The position numbers were made by a program, and so were the translations under genes. The notes under the pieces are model-generated. The model was not told the origin of the DNA, ran no database searches, and was given only the letters and a program-made list of their open reading frames with translations. A stretch of DNA of 64,000 bases from Diphasiastrum complanatum (lineage: Eukaryota > Streptophyta > Lycopodiopsida > Lycopodiales > Lycopodiaceae), in NCBI GenBank assembly GCA_029204225.1, contig CM055100.1, positions 62,402,503 through 62,466,502 on the forward strand, written 5' to 3'. The first letter of the stretch is position 1; the number at the start of each line of letters is the position of its first letter. This document shows, in pieces, positions 12,040 to 24,341 of this stretch.

Positions 12040-12130
12040 TGAATTTTTTTTGGATTTTTTCAAGGGTTTTTGAATTTTTTTGGATTTTTTCAAGGGTTTT
12101 TTGAATTTTTTATGATTTTTCTCTGATTTT
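12040..12130 (-). repeat. short tandem repeat, ~32-bp unit, T-rich
   Basis: The unit 'tttttggattttttcaaggg' with flanking 'gaa' occurs twice in tandem with a degenerate third copy. The lysine-rich minus-strand frame through it is a by-product of the repeat. Confidence 0.6.
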
Positions 12131-12512
12131 TGCAATTTGCTTGGAACTAACTCTCGCAAGCTTCTATGCAGGCCTAGGATAGTACCCTGGAGCTGCTGCC
12201 AGTCATGCAAGGGTTAATTCACACTGGTTTTGGAGATATTTAAATCTGATGAGTTTTTTAGGCTCTTTTTCCCTCCAAAATGTAGATTGGTGTGCTTTTT
12301 GGATTTTTTGGCTGGTTGGTTTGGGTTTAAAGCCCTTAGAGGCTGTTCAGGGCCTCCTCTACCCTCTCACACTTCCTCCGCTAGCTAAGAACAGTCCAAA
12401 CACACACAAAAAAAAATAGAAAACTAACTCTAAACTCCCAAAAATCTACCTAAAACTACTCTAAAAAGCAAGAAATAGCTAAAATGCAGCTACACTAGTT
12501 AGTGGAAACCTA

Positions 12513-12530
12513 TCCCCGGCAACGGCGCCA
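12513..12530 (-). other. tRNA-Asp primer binding site of a Gypsy-type LTR element
   Basis: The plus strand reads TCCCCGGCAACGGCGCCA, the usual 3' end of plant tRNA-Asp including CCA. The minus strand is therefore TGGCGCCGTTGCCGGGGA, the primer site known from Athila/Tat-type Ty3-gypsy elements. This sets the orientation: LTR at higher coordinates, internal region at lower coordinates. Confidence 0.85.
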
Positions 12531-12531
12531 C

Positions 12532-13400
12532 TGTAGGGTCTTCGATCCGACATTGTAATAGCCCTCCTGCCTGTCAACAAGGGTTAGTTCACTGGATAGG
12601 CACCTAACTATGCATAGATGCTACTTTTAGTTAGTTTTCCTACTTTTTATCTAACTCTACCTCCACTAACACTACTCACAGTAACTCTACTTCCCTAAAC
12701 TAACTTCATCATGATTGTTGGTGAAGGAGAAGGATAGAGTAGAGAGAAAGAAGGAGAAGAGATAAAGAGAGAGATAGAGTTGAGGGGGAGGTTAGCTCAA
12801 AAGCTCAAGATGCATGCTAATGGAGAAACCATAACTATTAAAACAAGAACATAGAAATGGAAACAATTAGAAACACACAACAAAAAGCATTAGCATGAGT
12901 GCTTAGCAAATGAGGATGCTTGGCTCTCCAAATTGGTAGAGTTTCCTCCTTCTCATTAAGCATGGAAATAGAGTACAAATGGTGCCTTTTTATAAAATGG
13001 GGAAGGCCCTTGCCCCAGAATCCTATTGGCTAATATGTACATTGATCCTATCCATTCATCTTGGACCAACTTGATCCAAGGGTCACAAAAAGTACATTGA
13101 AATTCACAAGATTCATGTGAGTCCCAATTTGGACCCAACTCTAAAAAAGTAATCTCTAAGTTTAAAATAGACTTTGAGCCTCAAGTTTTATTCTACTTAC
13201 AAAGGTACCAAGCCTATTATTTTAATTACAACTTAGCTTGCGTGCTCATTGGGCCATGGGCTTGTACGCGCAGGATGCCATGCCCTCGCAACACATTTTA
13301 TTGGTCGATTTTATTTATTTACAATTCGTCGGGAATACCCCCAACAGCCGAATCCCTCTACTACACGATTACTCACCCGACTGGAGATCTAGGCCCCTTC
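12532..13400 (-). mobile_element. 5' LTR of the tRNA-Asp-primed Gypsy-type element (outer end approximate)
   Basis: On the minus strand it ends ...GACCCTACA just before the primer site. It holds a TATA-like TTTATAAAAAGGCACC near 12,983-13,000, a purine-rich stretch (12,735-12,790) and no coding potential. The outer end was not located; 13.3-13.4 kb is a guess from the change in sequence character. Confidence 0.5.
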
Positions 13401-13806
13401 TTTTCCCTCTTGATTGCACTGATTAGGGAGGCATGAAAAGGGTCCAACAACCAAAACATAGCCTAGAATTATAAAGCATGAAAAGAACCGATATGCATAA
13501 TTGATTTCATCATTAATGATCTCTAAAATGAAAGTACACTTGCTAAAAAATTCAGATCTACATAAGATTTGAGCTACACAAGAAAAAAACTCTAAAAAAG
13601 CATCACAAATTGGCTTTCTTGGACAATTCTCCATAAAACCCCAAACAATTTTGAGAGAAATGGATCTTAGCAGCATGCAAATGGAAACCGGGATAGTACA
13701 CCCACTTGCAACCTTGCTCTCCACCTAGAAGAGAATTCTCATTGATCCACACCGAAATTTCAACAAAAGTAGCACTTCTCCAAGTTCTCCAATCTTTGTA
13801 AGCCTT
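13401..13806 (-). other. internal leader of the adjoining minus-strand LTR element
   Basis: Non-coding except for short frames without recognisable domains. It lies just inside the primer site at 13,807-13,818 and is probably what remains of that element's leader and gag start. Confidence 0.35.
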
Positions 13807-14340
13807 GCTCTGATACCAATGTAAGGAACACCTCCCTCAAGATATTGCTTACAAGACAAAATAATAGAGAACACATTGTTGGAGAAACCTCCCAAACAAG
13901 TAGAAGTAACCAATCAATCTCTAGAAGCTTCACCCCCAAGCCAAGGAATAGGAAGCATGAGAGTAGAGGAAGATCCTGGCAATGAAGCAACCAAATAATG
14001 GTGTAGTAGGACGAGTTTGGCCTCCTCATATAGGCTCTAGAACCCCCTGTTCATGTGGTAATGCAAGGTCCTAACTCCCCTATACATATATTCCACTAGA
14101 ATAGAGTCTCTATGCATGGATTCTCTATTCATAGATTGCTATTGATACTCTACACATGCATATATGGTCCCAGACCTTGTACTAACTCCAATTAGTGTGT
14201 CTGGGCCTCACAAGGTTATTAACTACTTGTGGTTCACATCCAGTATGATGTGGCATAACTAATAAGCTTGATTCACTGGAGTACCGGGTATCCAAGTCTA
14301 GGAATATACTAAATCCTATATACAGGACGCGGACATGACA
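13807..14340 (-). mobile_element. LTR (13,820-14,340) plus tRNA-iMet primer site (13,807-13,818)
   Basis: The minus strand starts TGTCATGTCCGCGTCC (14,340) and ends ...GTTCCTTACA. One or two bases later comes TGGTATCAGAGC (13,818-13,807), the complement of plant initiator tRNA-Met. The body matches the Gypsy LTR at 33.87-34.71 kb in order ('ggatacncggtactccagtga', 'tattagttatgccac', 'ttccttggcttggg'), with heavy divergence. It is an older member of the same family. Confidence 0.75.
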
Positions 14341-16363
14341 GTTTGATTAATGAACTTGAGGTTCAAGGAGCTTTACCACAAAGTAGTTGTCGAGTCTCAT
14401 CACTTGCTACTTGTTGTGGCCAAAGGTAAGTGTTTGTTACTGTTGTTGCCTTTGAACCCAATCTTCATTTAAAGATGTACAATTGCTATATTTCATCTTA
14501 ACATGGCACATTTTATGGTTTCTCAAGTGCATATGTAGTGGAAAAACTACTAATTTAAGAAAATGGACTTTCACCAAAAAGATAGCATTTGATTATCCAA
14601 GTAGATAGCCTCAAGATTTCTTTCCCTCCACTAATCCCATTGTGTGCTATGAGAATTTCTTCAAAGGCTCTTTAGTACACCTGTTTGGTAGGTTTGTGAA
14701 TCGTTGGACATCTGTAATAAGCTCTGAAGTATGCAATTAGACATGTGCACCATCACTTTAAGATTGAGAAGTTGGTCACTTACAACCTATGCATGCATAC
14801 ACATGTGAAAGTTTTGAAAGTGGAAAACAAATCAATTTATTGAAGACCATGCTGACATAAAAGCATATAAAATGGTCCGAAGTTGGCATTTTCTCATTAT
14901 CAATTGAGTTTAGCAAGGGTAAGTTTGAGTTAAATTGCATGTCTAGTAGTGATTGCAATGTTTTGTTTTTGCTTTTGTATGCATTGTTGCTTGCTTACTT
15001 GCCATATTCTGAAGTAGTAAAATGGGTGTTACTGGTGATTGTAAGAATGATAAAGTTAGAGAGTGTAGCAACTAATTTCAGAGGACAAATGAAATGAGGT
15101 CATTTACCTTAGATTAGTGAAGCTTGGTCAAGATTGAGCTTGAGGTCAACTAGTTGTAGAAGCACCATGGCTCTTATTGTGTTTGTTATTTAGCCTTTGC
15201 ACATTGTATAAGTGATAATAAACAATTTAACGAGCCCACTCAAAAAATTTCTCCACTTCCATTAAGCAAGAAAGTCTCTGATATTTGTTGTAGAGAAATA
15301 GAGATATCTATAGCCAAAGGAACATGTCATTATTGCGAGATTGCTTCAAGAGAGTTGTGTTCACTTTGTGTAATAGTTGGGTGAACAAGCATGAGTGAGC
15401 TCTTGGAAGAGCCTATAATGTGTTATCCCAGTTCCTTAAAAATTAAATCATTCAATTTTTGACAACCAAATAATATGTTTCCCGAAAACCAGTTTATACA
15501 AAACCAATTCTTGAGTTTTCTTGAAACCAACTCATTGTGAGGTACTTCTCAAGTACCAACACACTTAAACACAAGTGGTTAGTCCTTCCAACCCTAATGG
15601 ATTGGTCCTTCAGTAAAATCATAAACAAGTCTCAAATTCAAATTTATATTGCTACATTGACACTAGCTACCTCTAATTCCATTAGGATTAGTCCATGTTG
15701 GCATGGATATTTGGTATCACTATAAAGAGTACATGCACACACCAACTTCTTAGTAGCATAAGTATTAAACAATTATACATTATTTCTTGGGTCATCATCA
15801 AGAAAATCTTAATGTCACAAAGAGACATAAAATCATATTTAATTGGATGAGCAATCATAAGAACCTATTTCATATGGCTAGAATAAACAATCATGACTTA
15901 GAATAAAAAAAGTTCTTAATCATAAAGAAGAGCCTTCAATTTCATAAGGCAATTCCCTAATTCTTCACACCGTAATGCCCTAGGGTCAATTTCTAGTAAA
16001 AAACGATGTTGATCATTCAAAGACAAGTCATTGGAGTAAATGATGGCATCACAATTATGAGGAATTCCCTAGGTCAATTTCTTGTCAAAAACGATATTGA
16101 TCATTTATAGACAGTTTGTTGGAGTGATTGATACATCACAATTTTGAGGATTGAGTGATGATCTACATATGTTTGAGCATTTGACTTGTGCCTACTATAG
16201 GGCACTGAAGAAGTGAGTAGGGATGTCATAGCATTTAGTCTATGCTATGCATGATGAAGTTGATGGTCTAAGACTTTGTGTGGAATTCATACAGTTGAAG
16301 ACTACATGTCTCCCCTGTTATATTAGGTATTAATTTAGAGATAACACTGATATAGAGATAACA
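14341..16363. other. 2 kb without recognisable gene
   Basis: AT-rich DNA. No open frame above ~60 codons has a recognisable domain, and I saw no LTR or splice-linked exon series. Confidence 0.5.
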
Positions 16364-18030
16364 TTGATATTTTTTTTTTTATTTTTGCGAAAGTTTTGTA
16401 TTTTTTTTCGCATTTTTCATAATTTTTTGTCGTATTTCTATGTCAAAGTTGTTCTCAAAATTTTTCGTCGTATTTTTCGCAAAAGTTTTCGCATCTTTTT
16501 ACAATTCTTTATCTCAAAAAAAGTATCGCATTTTTCTGCGAAATTTATCGCAAAAAAAATCTTTTGCAAAAAAAAATATCACATTTTTTGTAGATTTTTG
16601 TGTCACAACAAAAAACAAAAAAAATACAAAATAAATAGATAAATAGATAAACATTACAAAAAAAAATTGTAGCATTGTTTGTCGGAAACAAAATTTGTTG
16701 CATGTTTAGTCATATTTTTTACTTCAAGAATTTTCAGGGCTGTTTCATCATTGTCGAATTTTTCGGGTTTTTTTTTGGGTTTTTCAAAGTCTTTTTGAGT
16801 TTAGGATTTAGGGTTTTTTTCGGAAATTTTCGGGTTGTTCAAGTTTTTTCATCATTTTTGGGATTTTTTCGGATTTTCATTTTTGGGTTTTTCATCATTC
16901 TCAAGATTTTCGGATTTTAATTTCCAGGTTTTAGAATTTCCGAGTTTCAAAATTTTCGGCTCTTTTGAGTTTTGATTTTCGGAGTTTTTCGATATTTTCT
17001 GATTTTCGGATTTTTAATTTTCGAATTGTTCAGGTTTTTTGGGACTTCATAACTTTTGCGTTTTTCGACATCTTAGCATTTTTCGAGTTATTTGGTTTTT
17101 TCGAGGTTTTTGAGTTTTTTTCAAGTTTTTTCGAGTTTTTTTTTTTATTATTTCGAGTTTTTCGAAAATTTGTGATTGGTTTCTCATTTTTCGAGTCTTT
17201 TCGGCTTTTTCTTTCAAAATTTTTCTACAATTTTTTAGATTTTGGAAATTTTCAAGTTTTTTTTTTTTCGAGTTTTTCGATTTTTTCGAGTTTTTTTTTT
17301 TTTCCAGATTTTTCGATTTTTTTTTATAGCTTATGGTTTTTTGGATTCTTGCCATTTTTTAATCCCTTGACATTTTTTCATATTTGAAATTTTTTTGATA
17401 CTCAATTCGATGTTTTTTAGAATTTTTTGATACTATATTGACTCGAACAATCTGAGATTTTTTCGATATGTGCAATCAAAATTTTTTGATACTATATCAA
17501 CTCGATGTTTTCGAGTTTTTTTTGAGTCTGTGTGTAAAATTTTCAATACTACTAACATTTTTTAATAGTTTTTCAAGTTTTTCAATTCTTTTGTAAGTTT
17601 TTGATCCTAGAATTTTGAGCCCTTATTTTTTTAAGTCCCCTATTTTTTGAGCTTATACCCTGTTGAGCCCTTATTTTTCGAGCCTATGTTTTTTTTGAGT
17701 CATTAATTTTTCGAGCTTAGATTTTTCGAGTCTAGATTTTTTTTCGATCCGATTATTTTTCAAGTCTAGATTTTCTGGATCCATTAATTTTTTGAGTCCT
17801 GATTTTTCGATTTTTATTTTTTGAGTTTATTTTTGAGTTTATTTTTAGAGTTTTATTTTTTCGGATTTATTTTTTGAGGTTAATTTTCTAGAGTTTCGTT
17901 TTTCGAGTTTATTTTTGTGAATTTATTTTTTCGAGTTTGATTTTTTCGATCCCTTATTTTTTCGATATCCTATAATTTTTTTTTGATCTCTATCATTTTC
18001 AATCCCTTAATACTTTTTCGAGCCATTGTC
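16364..18030 (+). repeat. T-rich, strand-asymmetric degenerate TTTTTCGAG repeat
   Basis: About 1.65 kb in which the plus strand is dominated by runs of 3-11 T separated by CGAG, CGGA, GGG or CAAG (for example tttttcgagtttttcga near 17,265). From about 17,640 the spacing becomes more regular, with 'ttgagccc', 'cgagcct' and 'cgagttta' between T runs. A is rare and C occurs mostly as CG. Long phenylalanine-rich frames here (such as 16,965-17,387) result from the composition and are not genes. Confidence 0.85.
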
Positions 18031-18039
18031 AATTTTTTC

Positions 18040-18760
18040 GACCCATGTTGTTTTCCGACCTACTTGTGCATTTCTATGTTTCCATCCGAGATCTATCTTG
18101 TCTCCGACATCTTGCACCTCAGTTTGCATCCGACCCACTCCACCTACATCTGCATTCGGGATTCATCTTGCATCCACCAACATCCATCCGACACACACCA
18201 CCTTTATTCGCATCTGACATATTTGCATCTGCCGACCTCCATCCGACGCGATCTACCTTCATCTGCATCCGACACATTTGCTTCTGCTATTGCATTTTGT
18301 TACATCTATCCCTGCATTCCCTTTGCATGCCACAATTCGCATCCGACGAACTTCAGAATACATTGGCCTATTAGAGTTCTTCACCATTGCTCAGATTTTT
18401 ATGATTGATTTGCCATCTAAATCATATCCTCTCAGTTCAATCATATATAAGAAAGAATCAATACAGAATCCCATATTGCTAATCTGATACTGGTATAAAA
18501 TTCAGTCAAAGACAAACTAGTTTGAGACATCTCCATTCATGACACGTACATCAGAGGTTGTACTCAACAAAAGATCCAACCAAACTCTAAACTGTTACTA
18601 GAGTTACATCCGACCAACACATCTGAGAGTCACCGTCTTTTATATCCGACTCCTCAATCTTTCGTCACATCCGATTTTATGTCTGATTTTTGACTATTTC
18701 ATATTGATTGCAAAACATCCGATGATCATTTTTCTATCTTACATTTGATGCTATATCTGA
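18040..18760 (+). repeat. degenerate CATCCGAC repeat
   Basis: Variants of the octamer CATCCGAC/CATCTGAC recur at irregular spacing (near 18,075-18,100, 18,128, 18,187, 18,210, 18,240, 18,267, 18,340, 18,608, 18,640, 18,667, 18,715, 18,755). Fragments such as 'cattcggg' lie between. It follows directly on the T-rich block. Confidence 0.65.
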
Positions 18761-18779
18761 TGGTTCGTATACTACCAAA

Positions 18780-19410
18780 ACACCCTGAAGATCAAAACCA
18801 AGGCTCTTTAGCCGAGGCTTCCATCCAAATGTTTTGAATCGACTCTCTTCCACCAAACTCTTCAACCAAATCTTCACTAAGGAACTCAAACCGAGTCTTC
18901 TCGACCGAGAGGTTCAACCGAAGTTTTCCACCATAGGCACTATCTGGCATCCACTCTCTGATACATAAAATTTTTGTTTGCCAAGTATTCTGCATTTATC
19001 GACTCTTTGTAAACAGCAAGTCATAATTGTATAATAGCTCAAGAATGAATTTTTTGTTTATCTATCCATCTCAAGATTACCTTGTAGAGAGTTTAGGATA
19101 TTTATGCATATCCAAGTTTTTGAGAGATCCATGTCATTTCACAGTTGATTCCTGCATATAATTGAGATATTGGTCTTCGAGTCAACTACAAAGAAATTGT
19201 GAAAATTTGGTCCCCCTGTTCCAATTAAGTGCTCCACCAAATATTCTACCTGAGTGCCACGACTAAGTGACCTCATAGAGTATTACAATCAAATCGACTT
19301 CTGTCGAATCTCATGATCAAGCTTCAACATCATCTTTCAACCAAGGGATTCTAGCCGAAGCAATTAACCAAAGACTCAACCGACGACATCAACCGACAGA
19401 CCAGCCAAAT
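18780..19410 (+). repeat. degenerate CAACCGA / CAACCAA repeat
   Basis: Words such as 'tcaaccgaag', 'ttcaaccaaat', 'tagccgaggc' and 'tcaaccgac' recur through 18,790-18,930 and 19,330-19,410 without fixed period. With the two blocks before it, this makes about 3 kb of low-complexity DNA whose core motif changes from TTTCGAG to CATCCGAC to CAACCGA. Confidence 0.5.
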
Positions 19411-20489
19411 GAGTCATTTATTCAAAGAAAGTCCAGTTTGGATACTATTGACAATCCAAAGCTAGCAGCTGCATGTGCCTATATCACCAAATGTGTAGCA
19501 ATGAGACACTATTCATAAAGAGGAATGCAGATTGCAGACCAAATGATCTAGACCATATAAACATCACCTACCACTTACTCTAAACAACTACAACTAAATG
19601 GATACTCAGCAGCCACAATCACCACAAGTGAAATCACTTGCTGCTAGAAGATCCAGGTCCCATCACCAATTGGGACATTGCAACTACTGACATCATCCCA
19701 TCATCCCCTCGCATCCGAAAGTAGTTGATTCTGTGGTAGCATTTCAATTGCCACCATCGGCAACAGATTCAAGGGAGGGAAAAAGGGAGCTGCCAACCCT
19801 GGTAACCTTACCAAGGTAGCTAAAAGATCATTACAATGTCTTGCAGAGACCAACTACTACCTAGATTGGTTGGTCAATCCGAAAGAAAGTAGGTGAAGCT
19901 GCAAGAAAAGATAATACAAAATAAAGAAAAAGAATCAAAGAGATCCAGCTGAGAAGGCCAATACAAAAGAAAAGATCAAGAAGCAAGACAAGATCTTGGC
20001 CGAGTCTCAACAAATAATGGATCAAAAAAAAAGATGAAGACGACAGTGGACCTGCAGGATAAAGTGAGCTCCATACCAAGTAATTGATAATCAAAGCTTG
20101 ACACTACAAAGATCTAAAGCTTCAATTGTAATATTGTCAATTTCTTCACCTTCCACCAAACCTCTCATCATATTTTCCTATCATTATCAATCCATCTGTC
20201 CAATCTATTTCTACCACCATTTCATAACCTCCTTGAAGACTAATAAACCAAGGTTTGTGTGATCTACCAATTGAAGGTTCTCCACTTCTCGTCGAGACAA
20301 GAGTGCCGATAAGGCCGGGACTTCGACTGGATAAAGAACTGAGGAAACACCCTGAAGCAGAAGGAGAATACAAAGAGTGCCAAGGCAATTCATGATTATT
20401 TGGCAAGATTTACAAGGAAATTGTCCGAGAAATCCAGAGAAAAGATTTAAAGGCAATTTTCAGAGGACAATATGTTTAGATGATCGAGA
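19411..20489. other. no recognisable gene
   Basis: Short open frames only. A stretch near 19,770-19,880 (plus) reads 'KGAANPGNLTKVAKRSLQC', but I recognise no family. It may be part of a decayed retroelement ending at the RNase H scrap that follows. Confidence 0.35.
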
Positions 20490-20705
20490 GCTGCTATACG
20501 AACAAGCTTATACCAATGAACGAAACTGGTTGTCCACTCTGAGTTAGCACAACACCTACTGCAAAGTCGCTAGCATATGTTTCGACCACAAATGGTTGAT
20601 TGGGGTCGACGACCTTTAGAACGGTGCTGTAGCTAAGGCTGTTTTGAGAGCATCAAAGGTCTCCTGCTGTGCGAACTCCCAAATGAACTCCTTTCCTGAA
20701 GCTAA
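20490..20705 (-). pseudogene. Ty3-gypsy RNase H fragment
   Basis: The minus strand reads 'FAQQETFDALKTAL', then 'VVDPNQPFVVETYASDFAVG' and 'VVLTQSGQPVSF', the start of Gypsy RNase H. The catalytic TDAS aspartate is replaced (TYAS). A short, dead scrap. Confidence 0.75.
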
Positions 20706-20837
20706 CAAATGGATTCAAAAACAGCTTTGGATCTATAATGACACAACAAATTTTGGGACATGACATGCTCAATCATGACTACTTAAATGAGGCAATCAAG
20801 TTGATCAAACAAGCATCTTCATTTTTTAGAACATAAT

Positions 20838-21540
20838 AGTTTAAGTAGGGGGAGTGGTGCATTAGCGCTTATCAATACAATACAATATCCATTGTAAGCT
20901 TTGTAGGCCCAAAAGGACCTATTAGCCTAAAGAACTCTTTAGGCCCTCCAAAGCACTTAAATAAGGATAATATGCCAACAAGGGCCCAAAGTACAATTAA
21001 TAAGATTTAATAAGGGCTAACTATCCTTTAAGATAGTTATGTTTAGGTAAGTTACTGGATTGTCTTCAAGTAGGCAAGAGACGTCACTCTTGGAATGTGA
21101 GAGAACTAGGAGCTCCATCTCCTTTTCCTCCTTTGAGAATGTGAGCCTTGGGATTGTCATTTGCTAGGTCTCATGTGCCCTATCCATATGAATCCATGCT
21201 CTATTTGTTACTTTGTAATCATTTACTTATTTTCTAATGTGATCCCATGGATGTGATTCCATGGAGATGTTCATGTCTTTTGCTTCTCGTGGATAGGTTG
21301 TCTTGATTGCTTTGTACTTTTCTTGCTTTTAGCTATATTTTCATTGTAATTGCTATTAGCTTGAATTTGGCACATGACATAGACACTCTTGCTTTTGATA
21401 TGACAATTCCTATTGAAGGTCCAAGTATGTTACAAGACGAACAACTTATTAATAGTGGATAAGAAGAAGACGTTGTAGCACATCATCAAGAGAACCAAGG
21501 TCAGGATAATCAGCCTGGCTAAACTGCTACTGTAAACTGT
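20838..21540 (+). mobile_element. polypurine tract and LTR-like end (right end unclear)
   Basis: The run gtagggggagtgg (20,839-20,851) looks like a polypurine tract. It is followed by TGCATTAGCGCTTATC, a plausible LTR start. The next ~700 bases are non-coding. No second LTR or target duplication was found. Confidence 0.35.
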
Positions 21541-23180
21541 GAGTTGGATAAGCCTATGTAGAATTCATAACTAGTATAAATAGCTGATCATTTTCAAGTT
21601 AAATAAATAGAAGATCAAGAGTCAATTGATAATTTATTATCAATTTATCATAGAGTATTACTAGCATCATTTCATTGCGGATTAGCAGAATTGTGTCAGA
21701 CAAAGATGATTAGTATATTCAAAGTTGTTTCGAGTATCTGATTGCATCCACTAGAGTTTTGTGCTTGTAATTCATTTGATTTGTACATGCTATTTACTGA
21801 ATTCAATTCTATAGTTTTATTATGTTCAATATTATGTCATAATGATTTTATGCTTTTCTAATCAACTATTGCCTTATTTCATTCTCTTATAGTTTTGTCT
21901 AAGCTATCAAACACTTATGCATATCAATACTCTATTATGTTTATGTTTGTCTACATAATCAATCTCATAGATTTTGATGATTTTAAAGTTAGAATCAAGT
22001 AGAATTAAATGTGACTCTTGTCGTGATTGTATGGTTCGAATTTGATCGGCGTAGACTTGCATTGAAAAAGGATCATTCTGTAGGTCCCGATAGTTGCATC
22101 TATGGAATGCAGTTTTTGCTATCGGCCTTCTTTCCTTTTTCCAGCATTAGCTACATAGAAATTTATTCATGGTAAGAGGGCAAATTTTTATTGTTGAGTG
22201 TTACAACTTTAAGCGAAAAATGAACGACAATTGGTATGAGTAATGTTGCATAATTGCATCTACATAAGAATTAGAGAAATGGAAGATATATGCTTTTTTA
22301 GAGAATCATTACAAGACTTTTGTCAATGTAATTTTCCTTTGACAATTGCAACAAGCTATGTATGTTATATATGTCACAATAGTAGACAATGAGCATTCAT
22401 TTCTTGTGGTGTGGTTGCAACACAATAACATGTCAGGCTCTTTTTGAGAAATCTCACAAAAGTTTTCTCTTTTGATGGCAAATTTGCAAAATTTTCCAAA
22501 ATAGAACTTTGACGGTTAGAAAAAGATGCCGACAATAGAAATTTAAGGTGAACGTCAGACTTTGATGACAACTGTCAAAATCTGATCATATGACATGTTG
22601 CATGCTTGGCATACATAGGGCAATATGTGGTAGTCTTGGGACTAAAATATCCGATGGAATCGGACTCAAAAGCATTAGTGATACCAACATGTGGCAAATT
22701 TGGCAAACAACCTTTTGGTTTTGCATTAGAAGCCAATGGATAGGTTAGATTTGGACAATGCAAACAATTGGTTTGACCTTTATATGCTATCTAGACACAT
22801 ATTCTGATGTCTATTTGGATTTTCAGTTTTGCACGATCTTCCCAGTCTTTTATCATTCTTTTCTCTTGCAAGTTTTTGTGCTCTTGTGATTTGGAGGCGA
22901 TCTTGCAGCGACTATCTAATTCTTGTTCGTACCGTTGATTATTGACCTCCTACAATGATTATTGTGATTGCATATATACCATTTGTAACCAACCATGATA
23001 AATTAGCCATGAACGAATAAACTGTAAAAAAATATATACATCTCATCTGATGCCAATGTACATGATGCTCTGTGTGTATCAATATCTACAAGTCTGTGCT
23101 AAAAAAGTCATCCTTGTGCGTGCCAGATGTCTTTTTGGTTGTGTGTATTTAATTTTTTTTGGCTTTTATTAAGGGATCTA
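21541..23180. other. 1.6 kb without recognisable gene
   Basis: AT-rich intergenic DNA with only short frames. No tRNA or splice-linked coding series was seen. Confidence 0.5.
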
Positions 23181-24049
<869 letters not shown>

Positions 24050-24341
24050 TATTTTTGTGCTCCAAGTTAGATACTTTTGCGTGGACTGTGGACGTAGAAT
24101 ATATATATATTGGGCATAAGCTGATCGCTTGCATGTAATTTGTGTAACAAAGCACCAACGTGCAGTACGCGCATTCCGTCGGCATATACATTTGAGATAC
24201 TTGTGCATTGTCAAGAAAACAGCATTGCACCTCTCTCAGATTTTGCATTATGTTGGCATATGTATATATATGTGTGATATAGTTGACTAGTTTAATGGCA
24301 TTAGTAGTGAACCTGGGATGTTATGCAACGCAATTCATGCT

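Noticed and set aside
12007-12210. Lysine-rich minus frame
   Set aside because: Generated by the T-rich 32-bp tandem repeat.
16965-17387. 140-codon phenylalanine-rich frame and its lysine-rich antisense
   Set aside because: Produced by T-run low complexity, with no domain and no splice context.
17983-18408. 141-codon frame rich in His, Ser and Thr
   Set aside because: Follows the degenerate CATCCGAC repeat in all frames; composition artefact.
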